Made by a program: the position numbers and the translations under genes. Below the pieces are notes generated by a model that was given only the letters and a program-made list of their open reading frames with translations, was not told the DNA's origin and searched no databases. DNA of 64,000 nt, from contig NZ_JAKVTW010000008.1 in the NCBI RefSeq assembly GCF_022489065.1, forward strand, positions 62,001 to 126,000. The letters run 5' to 3'. Positions within the stretch are counted from its first letter, which is position 1. Every line of letters begins with the position of its first letter. Source of the stretch: Vreelandella neptunia. GTDB lineage: Bacteria > Pseudomonadota > Gammaproteobacteria > Pseudomonadales > Halomonadaceae. Of this stretch, positions 7,099 to 15,608 are shown one piece after another.

Positions 7099-8718
7099 AT
7101 GAGCACGCCAATATCCGATGTACTTATCATTGGCGGCGGCGTTGCAGGGCTAACCCTTGCTCTGGAAATAGCCGACTATAAATCAGTCACCTTAGTTCGA
7201 CCTGCCCAAGATGATCAAGGCGCCAGCCGGTGGGCACAAGGCGGTATCGCCGCCGTGCTTTCGCCTGATGACGACATAGAAGCCCATATTAACGATACCT
7301 TGATAGCTGGCGACGGGCTTTGTGATACCGAAGCAGTGCGCTTTACCGTTACTCACGGCCCTGCTGCAATTCAGTGGCTGATTGATCAGGGGGTCCCTTT
7401 TACGCCAGAGACAGACCCCGCCGCACGCTACCCGTATCACCTCACCCGCGAAGGCGGCCACAATGCTCGGCGCATTATCCACGCGGACGATGCCACCGGC
7501 CGCGCGGTGGTAGATACTCTATTAAACAAAGTGGCGCAGCACCCCAACATTGTTCAGCGCAACGATTTAACCGTGACGGGCTTACTTAAGGATGCACAAG
7601 GTGCCTGCCGCGGCGCCTATGGGAGTGATACTAACCATCAGTGGCACTCACTTACAGCACGCCACACCGTTTTAGCGACCGGCGGTGCAAGCGGCCTTTA
7701 CCGCCATACCACCACGCCAGCGCCTAGTAGCGGTGAAGGTATGATGATGGCCGCAGAGCTAGGAGCTCGGTTAATGAACCTGGAGTTCCAACAGTTTCAC
7801 CCGACCTGCCTATTTGATCCTGAAGGCCCGGCGTTTTTGATTAGCGAGGCCGTCCGTGGTGAAGGCGGCCATTTATTAAATGAGGCGGGCCAGCGATTTA
7901 TGCTGGCGCTGGATAATCGCGCCGAGCTCGCCCCTCGCGATGTGGTGGCCCGCGCTATTGATGCTGAGATACAGCGCAGCGCGCTGGGTCACGTATGGCT
8001 GGATATTCGCCATCTAGGCGAACAGGCAATTCACCACCACTTCCCTACCATTCTGGCTCACTGCGCTTCACGTGGCATTGATATCACTCAGCAAGCCATT
8101 CCTGTGGTGCCCGCCGCACACTATAGCTGCGGCGGTGTCGCTACCGACTTACAAGGCGCCACCGACGTCGCAAATCTATATGCTATTGGAGAAATAGCCT
8201 GCACGGGGTTACATGGCGCCAACCGAATGGCCAGCAACTCACTGCTAGAGTGTTTAGTATTTGCACGCAGCTGCGCCCAGGCGCTATTAAATGATGCGCG
8301 CAAAACCAATGCACAAAAAAGCGACGCTCAAGAACCCAGCTCACCTTGTCCAATCGCAGCATTTCAGCCCTCTCGAAAGACCACTGACTTATCCTCAACC
8401 GTCCTAAGCGATATCCGTCAGCGCATGAGAGCAACCATGAGCCAGCATGTCTCGATTGTGCGCAGCGTTGCAGGGCTCAATACCGCGTTAGAGCAACTAA
8501 AAGCGCTGCTAACGACGCTGGAGGAGATAGAGGGCGCTGTAGCAACCGCGGAAGGCTCCCGCTTACAACACGCGCTTCAGTTAGCGCAGCTAACGGTGCT
8601 AGCGGCTCAGAAGCGACATGAATCTCGCGGCCTACACTTCGCTACCGACTGGCCGCAACATCAGCCGCTAGCCACTGCCTCGTCGCTGTCCATCAGCGAT
8701 TTAGCCCACCGGGATTAG
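7099..8718 (+). CDS. nadB: L-aspartate oxidase
   Basis: 539 residues from the ATG at 7099, which has GGAG a few bases upstream; the longer frame to 7009 adds 30 residues without a ribosome site. It oxidises L-aspartate to iminoaspartate, the first step of de novo NAD synthesis, in the cytoplasm with FAD. Seen: dinucleotide-binding LIIGGGVAGLTLA at the N terminus, the succinate-dehydrogenase/NadB family motifs REGGHNARRI, QQFHPTCLFDPEGPAF, SEAVRGEGG, VPAAHYSCGGV and NRMASNSLLECLVF. Length is normal. The gene stands alone, converging with the ygfX-like/sdhE pair; its promoter region holds the AAACATCGCT repeats. Confidence 0.96.
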   Translation: MSTPISDVLIIGGGVAGLTLALEIADYKSVTLVRPAQDDQGASRWAQGGIAAVLSPDDDIEAHINDTLIAGDGLCDTEAVRFTVTHGPAAIQWLIDQGVPFTPETDPAARYPYHLTREGGHNARRIIHADDATGRAVVDTLLNKVAQHPNIVQRNDLTVTGLLKDAQGACRGAYGSDTNHQWHSLTARHTVLATGGASGLYRHTTTPAPSSGEGMMMAAELGARLMNLEFQQFHPTCLFDPEGPAFLISEAVRGEGGHLLNEAGQRFMLALDNRAELAPRDVVARAIDAEIQRSALGHVWLDIRHLGEQAIHHHFPTILAHCASRGIDITQQAIPVVPAAHYSCGGVATDLQGATDVANLYAIGEIACTGLHGANRMASNSLLECLVFARSCAQALLNDARKTNAQKSDAQEPSSPCPIAAFQPSRKTTDLSSTVLSDIRQRMRATMSQHVSIVRSVAGLNTALEQLKALLTTLEEIEGAVATAEGSRLQHALQLAQLTVLAAQKRHESRGLHFATDWPQHQPLATASSLSISDLAHRD

Positions 8719-8727
8719 AACGAGATG

Positions 8728-9165
8728 CTACTGACCGGGACGATGAAACAATTTGCGCACTTCACGCAATTGCCCCTCAGGCACACTATCAGGCCATAAC
8801 CAAACCCGCTGACTACCCACATAAAGCCCTATTACCCAGGGCCCTAAATAGTCACAGCGCACTTGATGCTCTTCTTCTTGAGGCTTATTCAGTAGCGGAT
8901 CGCGCTTAACAAGCCGCTGATTGCTATGCAGCCAGCGGCCATGAAACAGCGACCCCGTCGATGTAAGAGAGAGCACCCCTTTCGGTTGGCGCAGGTAATC
9001 ACGCCAAACAAGAGCACCCCCTATTACCACCAGCGCTACCGCCGAAGGCATACCGCCGACCCAGTAACTCAGCACCACTATTCCAACCAATAAAAAGCAC
9101 TGCGTTAACTGCCACTGCCTAGAGGGTACGATAGGCAGAATTATCGGTGTTTTCAGCATGTTCAA
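8728..9165 (-). CDS. YgfX-like inner-membrane protein
   Basis: 145 residues with two hydrophobic segments (about residues 20-55: CFLLVGIVVLSYWVGG and AVALVVIGGALVW) followed by a beta-rich cytoplasmic domain, the layout of YgfX (CptA). It overlaps the 3' end of sdhE by 47 bases in another frame, and ygfX follows sdhE (ygfY) in many gammaproteobacteria. In E. coli this pair was described as a toxin-antitoxin-like unit and as flavinylation factors; SdhE's flavinylation role is the firm one. The exact role of this protein is not settled. Confidence 0.75.
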   Translation of the reverse strand: MNMLKTPIILPIVPSRQWQLTQCFLLVGIVVLSYWVGGMPSAVALVVIGGALVWRDYLRQPKGVLSLTSTGSLFHGRWLHSNQRLVKRDPLLNKPQEEEHQVRCDYLGPWVIGLYVGSQRVWLWPDSVPEGQLREVRKLFHRPGQ

Positions 9166-9427
9166 CGATCATTTGCACAATACGCCGCTGACTGGGCTCT
9201 TCAGGCCACTCACGATGCATCAGCCAGACAAACAGGTCCTGGTCTTCACCTTCAATTAACTGTTGGTAGGCCAGCTGATCCTCTTCACTAATGTGATCAA
9301 AACGCTGTTCAAGAAACGGAATTAGCAGTAGATCAAGCTCCCACATACCGCGCCGGGAGTGCCAGTAAAGCCGTTTACGCAAAATGGCTGCTGGGGAATT
9401 GTCATCGTTCAACGTCAGCCGCTCCAA
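9119..9427 (-). CDS. sdhE: FAD assembly factor SdhE
   Basis: 102 residues, all helical, with the hallmark RGMWELD (family motif RGxxE) around residue 26-32, which is required for attaching FAD covalently to SdhA and FrdA. A YHSRRG-like start (LYWHSRRGMWELD) and a C-terminal FVWLMHREWPE segment match the family. It is first in a two-gene operon with the overlapping ygfX-like gene. It lies next to nadB, whose product is a relative of SdhA that binds FAD non-covalently; this closeness is common and need not be functional. Confidence 0.92.
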   Translation of the reverse strand: MERLTLNDDNSPAAILRKRLYWHSRRGMWELDLLLIPFLEQRFDHISEEDQLAYQQLIEGEDQDLFVWLMHREWPEEPSQRRIVQMIVEHAENTDNSAYRTL

Positions 9428-9619
9428 TTACAAAAAATGAAAGGCCAGTATACCTAAGCTGCGGGGTCGCGCCAGCGCCCTCCTTCGCCTATGCTGTTAA
9501 ACAGTCTAGAACCTTGTTTTATCTGAATTGTTTTATACTGAATTGAGCAGTATGCTGAATTTGATGTTAGTGAGGTCGAGAGCACATGACGGCCTTCAAT
9601 GTTCGCAGGGAGCTAACCG

Positions 9620-9916
9620 ATGACTAAATCTGAACTAATCGAACAAATTGCGATGCGTCAGCCGGAATTATCCGCCAAAGATGTTGAAACGGCGGTGCGT
9701 ATTATCCTGGACGACATGACTGACTCTCTCTCCAGTGGAGGTCGCGTTGAGATCCGTGGCTTTGGTAGTTTTTCCCTCCACTACCGAGAGCCGCGCGTAG
9801 GCCGCAACCCGAAGACAGGCGATGCAGTGGACCTGGAAGGCAAATACGTACCGCACTTCAAACCGGGTAAAGAACTACGTGAGCAGGTAGATGCCAGTCG
9901 AGCGCTTGGCTACTAA
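9620..9916 (+). CDS. ihfB: integration host factor beta subunit
   Basis: 98 residues. IHF is a DNA-bending heterodimer acting in recombination, replication and transcription. Seen: N-terminal [11 protein letters not shown] helix typical of the beta chain, the core VEIRGFGSF, the DNA-intercalating arm with GRNPKTGD, and the C-terminal helix. A GGGAG site precedes the ATG. It heads a rightward set with lapA and lapB. In many relatives rpsA lies just upstream of ihfB; here the upstream genes are sdhE and nadB instead. Confidence 0.96.
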   Translation: MTKSELIEQIAMRQPELSAKDVETAVRIILDDMTDSLSSGGRVEIRGFGSFSLHYREPRVGRNPKTGDAVDLEGKYVPHFKPGKELREQVDASRALGY

Positions 9917-10015
9917 TACGCGACAATGTCGTTATCCGACCTTCTGCGGGATGACGTCGCGGCTTGAGTCGTACACAATAGCGCTACCGTGAACGTCACT
10001 GACTAGGAAACTCAC

Positions 10016-10321
10016 ATGCGTTGGATCAAAGGGCTGATTTTAGCCGTTATTTTGCTGGTAGTAGTGCTAGTAGGTATTCTGTTTGCCGTTAATAATCAGC
10101 AAACGATCGCCTTGAATCTTATTTGGCTGGAGCTGCCAGCAGTATCGCTCTCTGTCTGGTTGCTAGCGACACTGGTGTTTGGCGTCGTGCTGGGTATGCT
10201 CGCTATGCTGGGTGTCTATGTGCGCTTAAAAGCCACCCTGGCTCGTAGCGAGCGTCATAACAAACAGCAACAAAAAGAGCTTGATAGCCTGCGTACCCAG
10301 GGGTTCAAGGAACTAGCATAA
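10016..10321 (+). CDS. lapA: lipopolysaccharide assembly protein A (LapA/YciS)
   Basis: 101 residues with two membrane helices (about 8-28 and 45-70, LLATLVFGVVLGMLAML) separated by a short NNQQTIALNLIWLELP loop, and a C-terminal basic coiled tail (LKATLARSERHNKQQQKELD). It is the DUF1049 family, the membrane partner of LapB in controlling LpxC and LPS assembly. AGGAAAC precedes the start, and its stop is directly followed by the lapB start (TAAATG). Confidence 0.92.
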   Translation: MRWIKGLILAVILLVVVLVGILFAVNNQQTIALNLIWLELPAVSLSVWLLATLVFGVVLGMLAMLGVYVRLKATLARSERHNKQQQKELDSLRTQGFKELA

Positions 10322-11527
10322 ATGCTGGATGTCGCGCTGCTAAGCGTACTATTGGCCGCTATTGCCATCGGTTATGGGTTAGGTTACCGCCAAGCTGGAC
10401 AACGCCGACATCGCTCCCAACCGCCTGCGGGGTCTTCCCAGGCGCTATCGCGAGATTACTTTGTCGGGCTAAATTATCTGCTTAACGAGCAGCCCGACGA
10501 AGCCATTAACACTTTTATTAACGTGCTTGCTATTAACAGCGACACGGTGGACACGCACATCGCACTTGGCAAACTGTTTCGCGCCCGAGGCGAGGCTGAC
10601 AAGGCCGTTAGCATCCACCAAAATTTATTAGCACGCCCCGCCTTATCGCAACATACCAACGAACAAATTCAGCTAGAGCTTGCTCGAGACTTTATGGCGC
10701 TGGGGGTGCATGACCGCGCACAACGTCTTCTCAATACACTGCTGGAACAGAGTAGCGACGAAGGACACCGCTATGCGGCCAAACAGCTGCTTGTCGATTT
10801 ATTGGAGCGTGAGAAGGCTTGGCAGCAAGCGCTAAATGTTATTCAACCCCTGTTTAAACAGCACCCCAAGCTGCGGCGCCCTGCGGCGCACTGGCTATGT
10901 GAATTGGCTATTGAAGAGATTAGCGAAGCCAGCCGGGCGCTTGCCAAAAAACATCTTAAAAAAGCCCTGCAGCTGGATGAAAGCTGTGTTCGCGCCACCC
11001 TACTCTTGGCTGAACTGGAGATGGATAACGGCCACTATGGCCGTGCCATTGAGCGATTAGATGCCATCCCTCGTCAGGAGATAGCCCATATCCCCACTAT
11101 GCTGCCAGCTCTCAAAAATGCTTATTTGCGCAATAACGATGAGGCCGGGTTTGAGGCTCACCTTAACCGTCTGCTTGCACAAGCCCCCTACACCAGCATC
11201 ATCATTGCGCTTGGTCAGCTCGTTCATCAGCGCGACGGCGTTGATAAAGCCATCGAGTTAGTCGGTGAACGTTTGCGCGCAGTGCCAAGCTTGGGCGGGT
11301 TGGATTATTTGATTGACCTGTATATTGAGAGCCAGCGGCTAAACGGTAAATCCTCTCCCGATACGCGCTTATTGCTGCTCAAACACCATACCGATGCGCT
11401 GTTGCTTAATCGCACCCGCCACCGCTGCAGGCACTGTGGGTTCGCTAGTGAGGCACTGCAGTGGCAATGCCCTAGCTGTCGCTATTGGGGAACCATCAAG
11501 CCCGTTATCGGCGTAGAGGGTGAATAG
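10322..11527 (+). CDS. lapB: lipopolysaccharide assembly protein B (LapB/YciM)
   Basis: 401 residues: one N-terminal membrane anchor (LLSVLLAAIAIGYGLGY), a long series of TPR helices (for example RDYFVGLNYLLNEQPDEAI, then ALGKLFRARGEADKAV), and a C-terminal rubredoxin-like zinc finger with two CxxC pairs (CRHCGF and CPSCRYWG). LapB links the FtsH protease to LpxC and so sets the rate of lipid A synthesis. It is translated with lapA. In E. coli pyrF follows in the same direction; here pyrF faces it. Confidence 0.95.
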   Translation: MLDVALLSVLLAAIAIGYGLGYRQAGQRRHRSQPPAGSSQALSRDYFVGLNYLLNEQPDEAINTFINVLAINSDTVDTHIALGKLFRARGEADKAVSIHQNLLARPALSQHTNEQIQLELARDFMALGVHDRAQRLLNTLLEQSSDEGHRYAAKQLLVDLLEREKAWQQALNVIQPLFKQHPKLRRPAAHWLCELAIEEISEASRALAKKHLKKALQLDESCVRATLLLAELEMDNGHYGRAIERLDAIPRQEIAHIPTMLPALKNAYLRNNDEAGFEAHLNRLLAQAPYTSIIIALGQLVHQRDGVDKAIELVGERLRAVPSLGGLDYLIDLYIESQRLNGKSSPDTRLLLLKHHTDALLLNRTRHRCRHCGFASEALQWQCPSCRYWGTIKPVIGVEGE

Positions 11528-11551
11528 CATAGGGGCAAGCGCTGCCAGAGC

Positions 11552-12253
11552 TTAGCCAACGCCTAATTCGGCTTCAATCGCCTGAAGGGCTAGCATAGGA
11601 TCTTCGGACTGAGTAACGGGTCGACCTATGACTAAATGCGTGCTTCCCGCCTGCATGGCTTGACTAGGGGTCATGATCCGCTGCTGATCATTCGCCACGG
11701 AAAAACTTGGGCGAATTCCAGGCGTCACTTTCAAAAATGAATCACCGCACAGGGCTTTAATTCGAGCGGACTCTTGAGCCGAACACACGACACCGTGCAT
11801 GCCACTCTGTTTCGCCAACTGCGCTAAGCGTTCAACATGCTCAGCTAGGGGCGCACTAATGCCAACATCAGCTAAGTCTGTGGCCTGCATGCTGGTCAAT
11901 ACGGTAACGGCAATCAAGTGGGTCGTTAACCTGTGTTGCTCCAGGCGCTGCACGGCCGCCTCCATCATCTGCCGACCGCCACTGGCATGAACATTGACCA
12001 TCCACAAGCCCTGCTCCGCTGCCGCCTGTACCGCGCTGGCAACGGTATTGGGAATATCGTGAAATTTGAGATCCAAGAACACCTCAAAGCCACGCCCATG
12101 AAGTGCTTCCAGTACCGCTGGGCCACTGCGGGTAAACAACTCCTTGCCCACCTTAACGCGACAGCGGGCAGGGTCTAATTGATCCGCCATGCACAGAGCG
12201 GCATCTAATGAAGGGTAATCAAGCGCAATAATGATTGGGGAATCAGTGACCAC
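11552..12253 (-). CDS. pyrF: orotidine 5'-phosphate decarboxylase
   Basis: 233 residues starting with GTG, with GGAG seven bases upstream. It makes UMP from OMP in pyrimidine synthesis. Seen: [15 protein letters not shown] at the start, the catalytic Lys-Asp-x-Lys-x-x-Asp set as [13 protein letters not shown] (D-x-K-x-x-D), and the phosphate-binding end [16 protein letters not shown]. Length is normal. It converges with lapB with only 24 bases between. Confidence 0.96.
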   Translation of the reverse strand: MVTDSPIIIALDYPSLDAALCMADQLDPARCRVKVGKELFTRSGPAVLEALHGRGFEVFLDLKFHDIPNTVASAVQAAAEQGLWMVNVHASGGRQMMEAAVQRLEQHRLTTHLIAVTVLTSMQATDLADVGISAPLAEHVERLAQLAKQSGMHGVVCSAQESARIKALCGDSFLKVTPGIRPSFSVANDQQRIMTPSQAMQAGSTHLVIGRPVTQSEDPMLALQAIEAELGVG

Positions 12254-12520
12254 AACGTTACTCCAAACGCGATTTTCGACATTATATCAGTCTCGCCCCT
12301 CTTCCCGCCCCCCTCAAGATGTAAGCCTTTTGCCATACTTCTATGGCTAAAAACTTACAACTGCTGTCATACATCGCTGACATATTCACTCACTAGAAAA
12401 AGCTAAGTTGTTAATGCAGCAACGTTCATCACATTTACCGACAACGTAGGCCGTTTGTGATAACCACCTTGGAAACGTGTGCTGCAATCAAATTAAATAT
12501 TATTAAAAGGGACATTAACG

Positions 12521-12805
12521 ATGAATATGACACTTAAAGGCACCTTAGCCGCACTTCTGCTTAGCATCAGCTTGGGTCTTTCCAGTGGCGTGCTGGCGCA
12601 AGAGGTGGCGCCTATCAACGTCAATACCGCCGACGCTGAACTGCTGGCCGAATTACCAGGCATTGGCCCAAGCCGGGCAGAAGCGATTATTGAAGAGCGC
12701 GAAAGCAACGGTGCCTTTGAAAGCGCTGACGATCTTGCCCGCGTCAGTGGTATTGGCCCTGCCACCGTCGACCGCATGCGTGATCAAGTGGCGTTTGAAG
12801 AGTAA
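12521..12805 (+). CDS. ComEA-family helix-hairpin-helix protein
   Basis: 94 residues: a signal peptide (LAALLLSISLGLSSGVLAQE, cleavage likely after VLA) and a double helix-hairpin-helix domain (INVNTADAELLAELPGIG and ADDLARVSGIGPATVDRM). Such periplasmic proteins bind DNA; ComEA takes up DNA in competent bacteria, though the short Gram-negative versions are not all proven to do so. AAAAGGGAC precedes the start. The 267-base region 12254-12520 upstream shows no further gene. A terminator follows. Confidence 0.88.
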   Translation: MNMTLKGTLAALLLSISLGLSSGVLAQEVAPINVNTADAELLAELPGIGPSRAEAIIEERESNGAFESADDLARVSGIGPATVDRMRDQVAFEE

Positions 12806-12828
12806 ACCAGTCTTATAAGCGCATCACT

Positions 12829-12862
12829 ACCCGGTAGCGTTTAAGCGCACCGGGTATTTTTT
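12829..12862 (+). terminator. intrinsic terminator after the ComEA gene
   Basis: Stem ACCCGGT / ACCGGGT (12829-12835 and 12849-12855) followed by ATTTTTT. It lies between the ends of the convergent ComEA-like gene and prpD. Confidence 0.8.
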
Positions 12863-12888
12863 GGTTGGATATAGTGGAAACGCAACGC

Positions 12889-14385
12889 TTAAATCGTCCA
12901 CGCCTCCATAAACGTATGAACGGGCAACGCTTCTAATGTTTCCTGGTGGCGACATAGTTCGGCAATTTTTTGGCAACGACTCGCCGGAAACCTGGTGGCT
13001 AAATTTCGCTCAAACTTATCAACCAACAGCGGCATACCCTCTTCACGCCGTCGACGGTGGCCTACCGGATACTCAACAACGACTTTATCAGTCGTACTCC
13101 CATCAGTGAAAAAGACTTGCACCGCATTGGCGATAGAACGTGCCTCTGGGGCGTGGTAAGCCGCCGAATACTCAGCGTTCTCCTCGACCACCATTTTGTC
13201 TCGCAGCTGATCAATTAGCGGATGGGCTGCGTGAAAATTATCCTCATAATGGTCAGCGGTCAGCTCACCGAAGATAAGCGGCACCGCAGTCATATACTGC
13301 AGGCAGTGGTCACGATCAGCTGGGTTAGCGAGCGCTCCGGTTTTGGAAATAATCCGAATAGCTGAATCGTGGGTGGTGAGTACGATCTTATCGATTTCAG
13401 CTAGGCGGTCTTTTACCTGCGAGTGGAGTATCACTGCGGCTTCGCAAGCCGTTTGAGCGTGAAACTCAGCGGGGAAGGAGATCTTAAACAGAATATTCTC
13501 CATCACATAGCTGCCGAACTCTCGCTGGAAGCGTAGGCGACGGTCAGCTTCTGGCTTGAGGCTCAAATCTTTATTGGCATGGCTGAACAAAACATCGTAG
13601 AACCCCCACTGGGGCGCCGATAGCGCACTGGGAATACCCATTTCGCCACGTAGTGCGATATCCGCTAGACGCACGCCCCGTGAAGTGGCGTCCCCAGCGG
13701 CCCAGCTTTTACGCGATCCGGCGTTGGGGGCATGGCGGTAAGTGCGCAGGCTCTGGCCGTCCACCCAGGCGTGGGAGAGCGCTGACAGCAGCTGCTCACG
13801 ATTAGCCTCCAAAAGCTTGGCGGCCACCGCAGTAGACGCCACTTTCACCAGCACCACATGATCGAGCCCCACGCGGTTGAAGCTATTCTCCAGCGCCAGT
13901 ACACCCTGGATCTCATGGGCCATGATCATAGCGTTAAGCACATCGCGCATCACCAGCGGCGCTTCGCCTTGAGCCACTCGCCGCTGGGAGAGATGATCGG
14001 CCACGGCGAGTATTGCCCCGAGATTATCGGAGGGGTGCCCCCACTCGGCGGCAAGCCATGTATCGTTATAGTCCAGCCAGCGGATGATGCAGCCGATATC
14101 CCACGCCGCCTTAACCGGATCAAGGCGAAGCGAGGTGCCGGGCACCCGCGCCCCAAACGGCACCATCGTGCCTTCCACCATTGGCCCGAGATGCTTAGTG
14201 CATTCAGGAAAACGCAGCGCTAACAGACCGCAACCGAGCGTATCCATCAGGCAGTAGCGGGCAGTTTCCAGTGCCTCCTGGGACTCGACTTGATAATTCA
14301 ATACATAGTCGGCAATGGTCTGTAGCTCTGGATCGTAATCAGGGCGCTCATTGGCTTCGGATGTAGCTGACGCAGTAACTGTCAT
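12889..14385 (-). CDS. prpD: 2-methylcitrate dehydratase PrpD
   Basis: About 498 residues from the ATG at 14385, which has AGGAGGAAAG at ideal distance (an upstream in-frame start at 14409 lacks one). MmgE/PrpD family fold; seen: [37 protein letters not shown], the [15 protein letters not shown] helix and a C-terminal [15 protein letters not shown] basic stretch. PrpD dehydrates 2-methylcitrate in the methylcitrate cycle for propionate use. It is the last gene of gntR-prpB-prpC-acnD-prpF-prpD. Since acnD and prpF are present and can do the same step, prpD here is a partly redundant route, as in several relatives. Confidence 0.93.
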   Translation of the reverse strand: MTVTASATSEANERPDYDPELQTIADYVLNYQVESQEALETARYCLMDTLGCGLLALRFPECTKHLGPMVEGTMVPFGARVPGTSLRLDPVKAAWDIGCIIRWLDYNDTWLAAEWGHPSDNLGAILAVADHLSQRRVAQGEAPLVMRDVLNAMIMAHEIQGVLALENSFNRVGLDHVVLVKVASTAVAAKLLEANREQLLSALSHAWVDGQSLRTYRHAPNAGSRKSWAAGDATSRGVRLADIALRGEMGIPSALSAPQWGFYDVLFSHANKDLSLKPEADRRLRFQREFGSYVMENILFKISFPAEFHAQTACEAAVILHSQVKDRLAEIDKIVLTTHDSAIRIISKTGALANPADRDHCLQYMTAVPLIFGELTADHYEDNFHAAHPLIDQLRDKMVVEENAEYSAAYHAPEARSIANAVQVFFTDGSTTDKVVVEYPVGHRRRREEGMPLLVDKFERNLATRFPASRCQKIAELCRHQETLEALPVHTFMEAWTI

Positions 14386-14424
14386 TATGCTTTCCTCCTG
14401 GATGACCATCTATTTCAGTATGGA

Positions 14425-15594
14425 CTAAAAGCTGTCGTCCGGAATCCTCACTGCGCCCTCCATCAATACGCGTGCGCTTCGACTCATCACCGCCTTCTCG
14501 ATCAGCCAACGCCCCTCTGTCAAGCTAGCTTCAGCGCCCACCTGCAGACTGCCAGAAGGATGACCAAAGGTGACTTCGTTTCGTTTACCGCCACCGGCGG
14601 CCAGATTTACCAGCGTCCCCTCAATGGCCGCTGCGGCAGCAATTGCCACAGCGGCGGTGCCCATCATGGCGTGGTGCAATTTCCCCATGGAGAGCGCCCG
14701 TACCACCAAGTCAATATTGGCGGCCTGCACGTTTTTACCACTAGATGAAATGTAATCCGCAGGTGGCGCTACAAAAGCGACTTTCGGGGTGTGTTGACGA
14801 CTGGCAGCTTCACTCACATCGCTGATTAACCCCATGCGCACAGCACCGTGGGCACGAATAGTTTCAAACATCGCCAGTGCTTTGCTATCGCTGTTGATCG
14901 CATCCTGAAGCTCGGTTCCGGTATAGCCAATATCCACGGCGTTAATAAACACAGCGGGGATACCGGCGTTAATCAGCGTCGCTTTCAATATCCCCACGCC
15001 TGGAACGTCAAGCTGGTCAACGAGATTGCCAGTGGGGAAAATAGCCCCTTCGCCGTCAGCGGGGTCCATAAATGCCACCGGTATCTCGGCTGCTGGAAAA
15101 GTCACCCCATCCAGCTCGAAATCACCCATCTCCTGCACTTCCCCATTAACGATGGGCACCCGTGAGACGATGGTTTTATGGATATTTACCTGCCAAATGC
15201 GCACCTCGGCCACCCCGTTTTCAGGAATACGCGCCGAATCCACCAAACCGTTGGCAATTGCAAAAGGGCCGACCGCTGCGGAGAGGTTGCCGCAGTTACC
15301 GCTCCAATCCACAAAGGGCTTGTCGATGGAGACCTGACCGAAAAGGTAATTTACGTCATGTTCCGGAGACTCGCTTTTGGACAGAATGACCGTTTTACTG
15401 GTACTGGAGGTCGCCGCACCCATGCCATCAATCTGCTTCTCATAGGGGTCGGGGCTACCGATCACTCGCAGCAGCAGCTGATCCCGCGCGACACCCGGCT
15501 GTCGTGCCGCCTCGGGTAGATCGCTGAGCTTAAAAAATACGCCCTTGCTAGTGCCACCGCGCATATAGGTAGCGGGAATTTTAATCTGAGGCAT
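14425..15594 (-). CDS. prpF: 2-methylaconitate cis-trans isomerase PrpF
   Basis: 389 residues from the ATG at 15594 (GGAG eight bases upstream; the TTG at 15600 is less likely). Diaminopimelate-epimerase-like fold; seen: TYMRGGTSKGVFF near the N terminus with the conserved GGTSKG, then GNCGNLSAAVGPFAI with the active-site Cys, and GKLHHAMMGTAAVAIA. PrpF works with AcnD to convert 2-methylcitrate to the correct 2-methylaconitate isomer. It lies 14 bases behind acnD. Confidence 0.95.
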   Translation of the reverse strand: MPQIKIPATYMRGGTSKGVFFKLSDLPEAARQPGVARDQLLLRVIGSPDPYEKQIDGMGAATSSTSKTVILSKSESPEHDVNYLFGQVSIDKPFVDWSGNCGNLSAAVGPFAIANGLVDSARIPENGVAEVRIWQVNIHKTIVSRVPIVNGEVQEMGDFELDGVTFPAAEIPVAFMDPADGEGAIFPTGNLVDQLDVPGVGILKATLINAGIPAVFINAVDIGYTGTELQDAINSDSKALAMFETIRAHGAVRMGLISDVSEAASRQHTPKVAFVAPPADYISSSGKNVQAANIDLVVRALSMGKLHHAMMGTAAVAIAAAAAIEGTLVNLAAGGGKRNEVTFGHPSGSLQVGAEASLTEGRWLIEKAVMSRSARVLMEGAVRIPDDSF

Positions 15595-15608
15595 TAACAA
15601 ATCTCCGT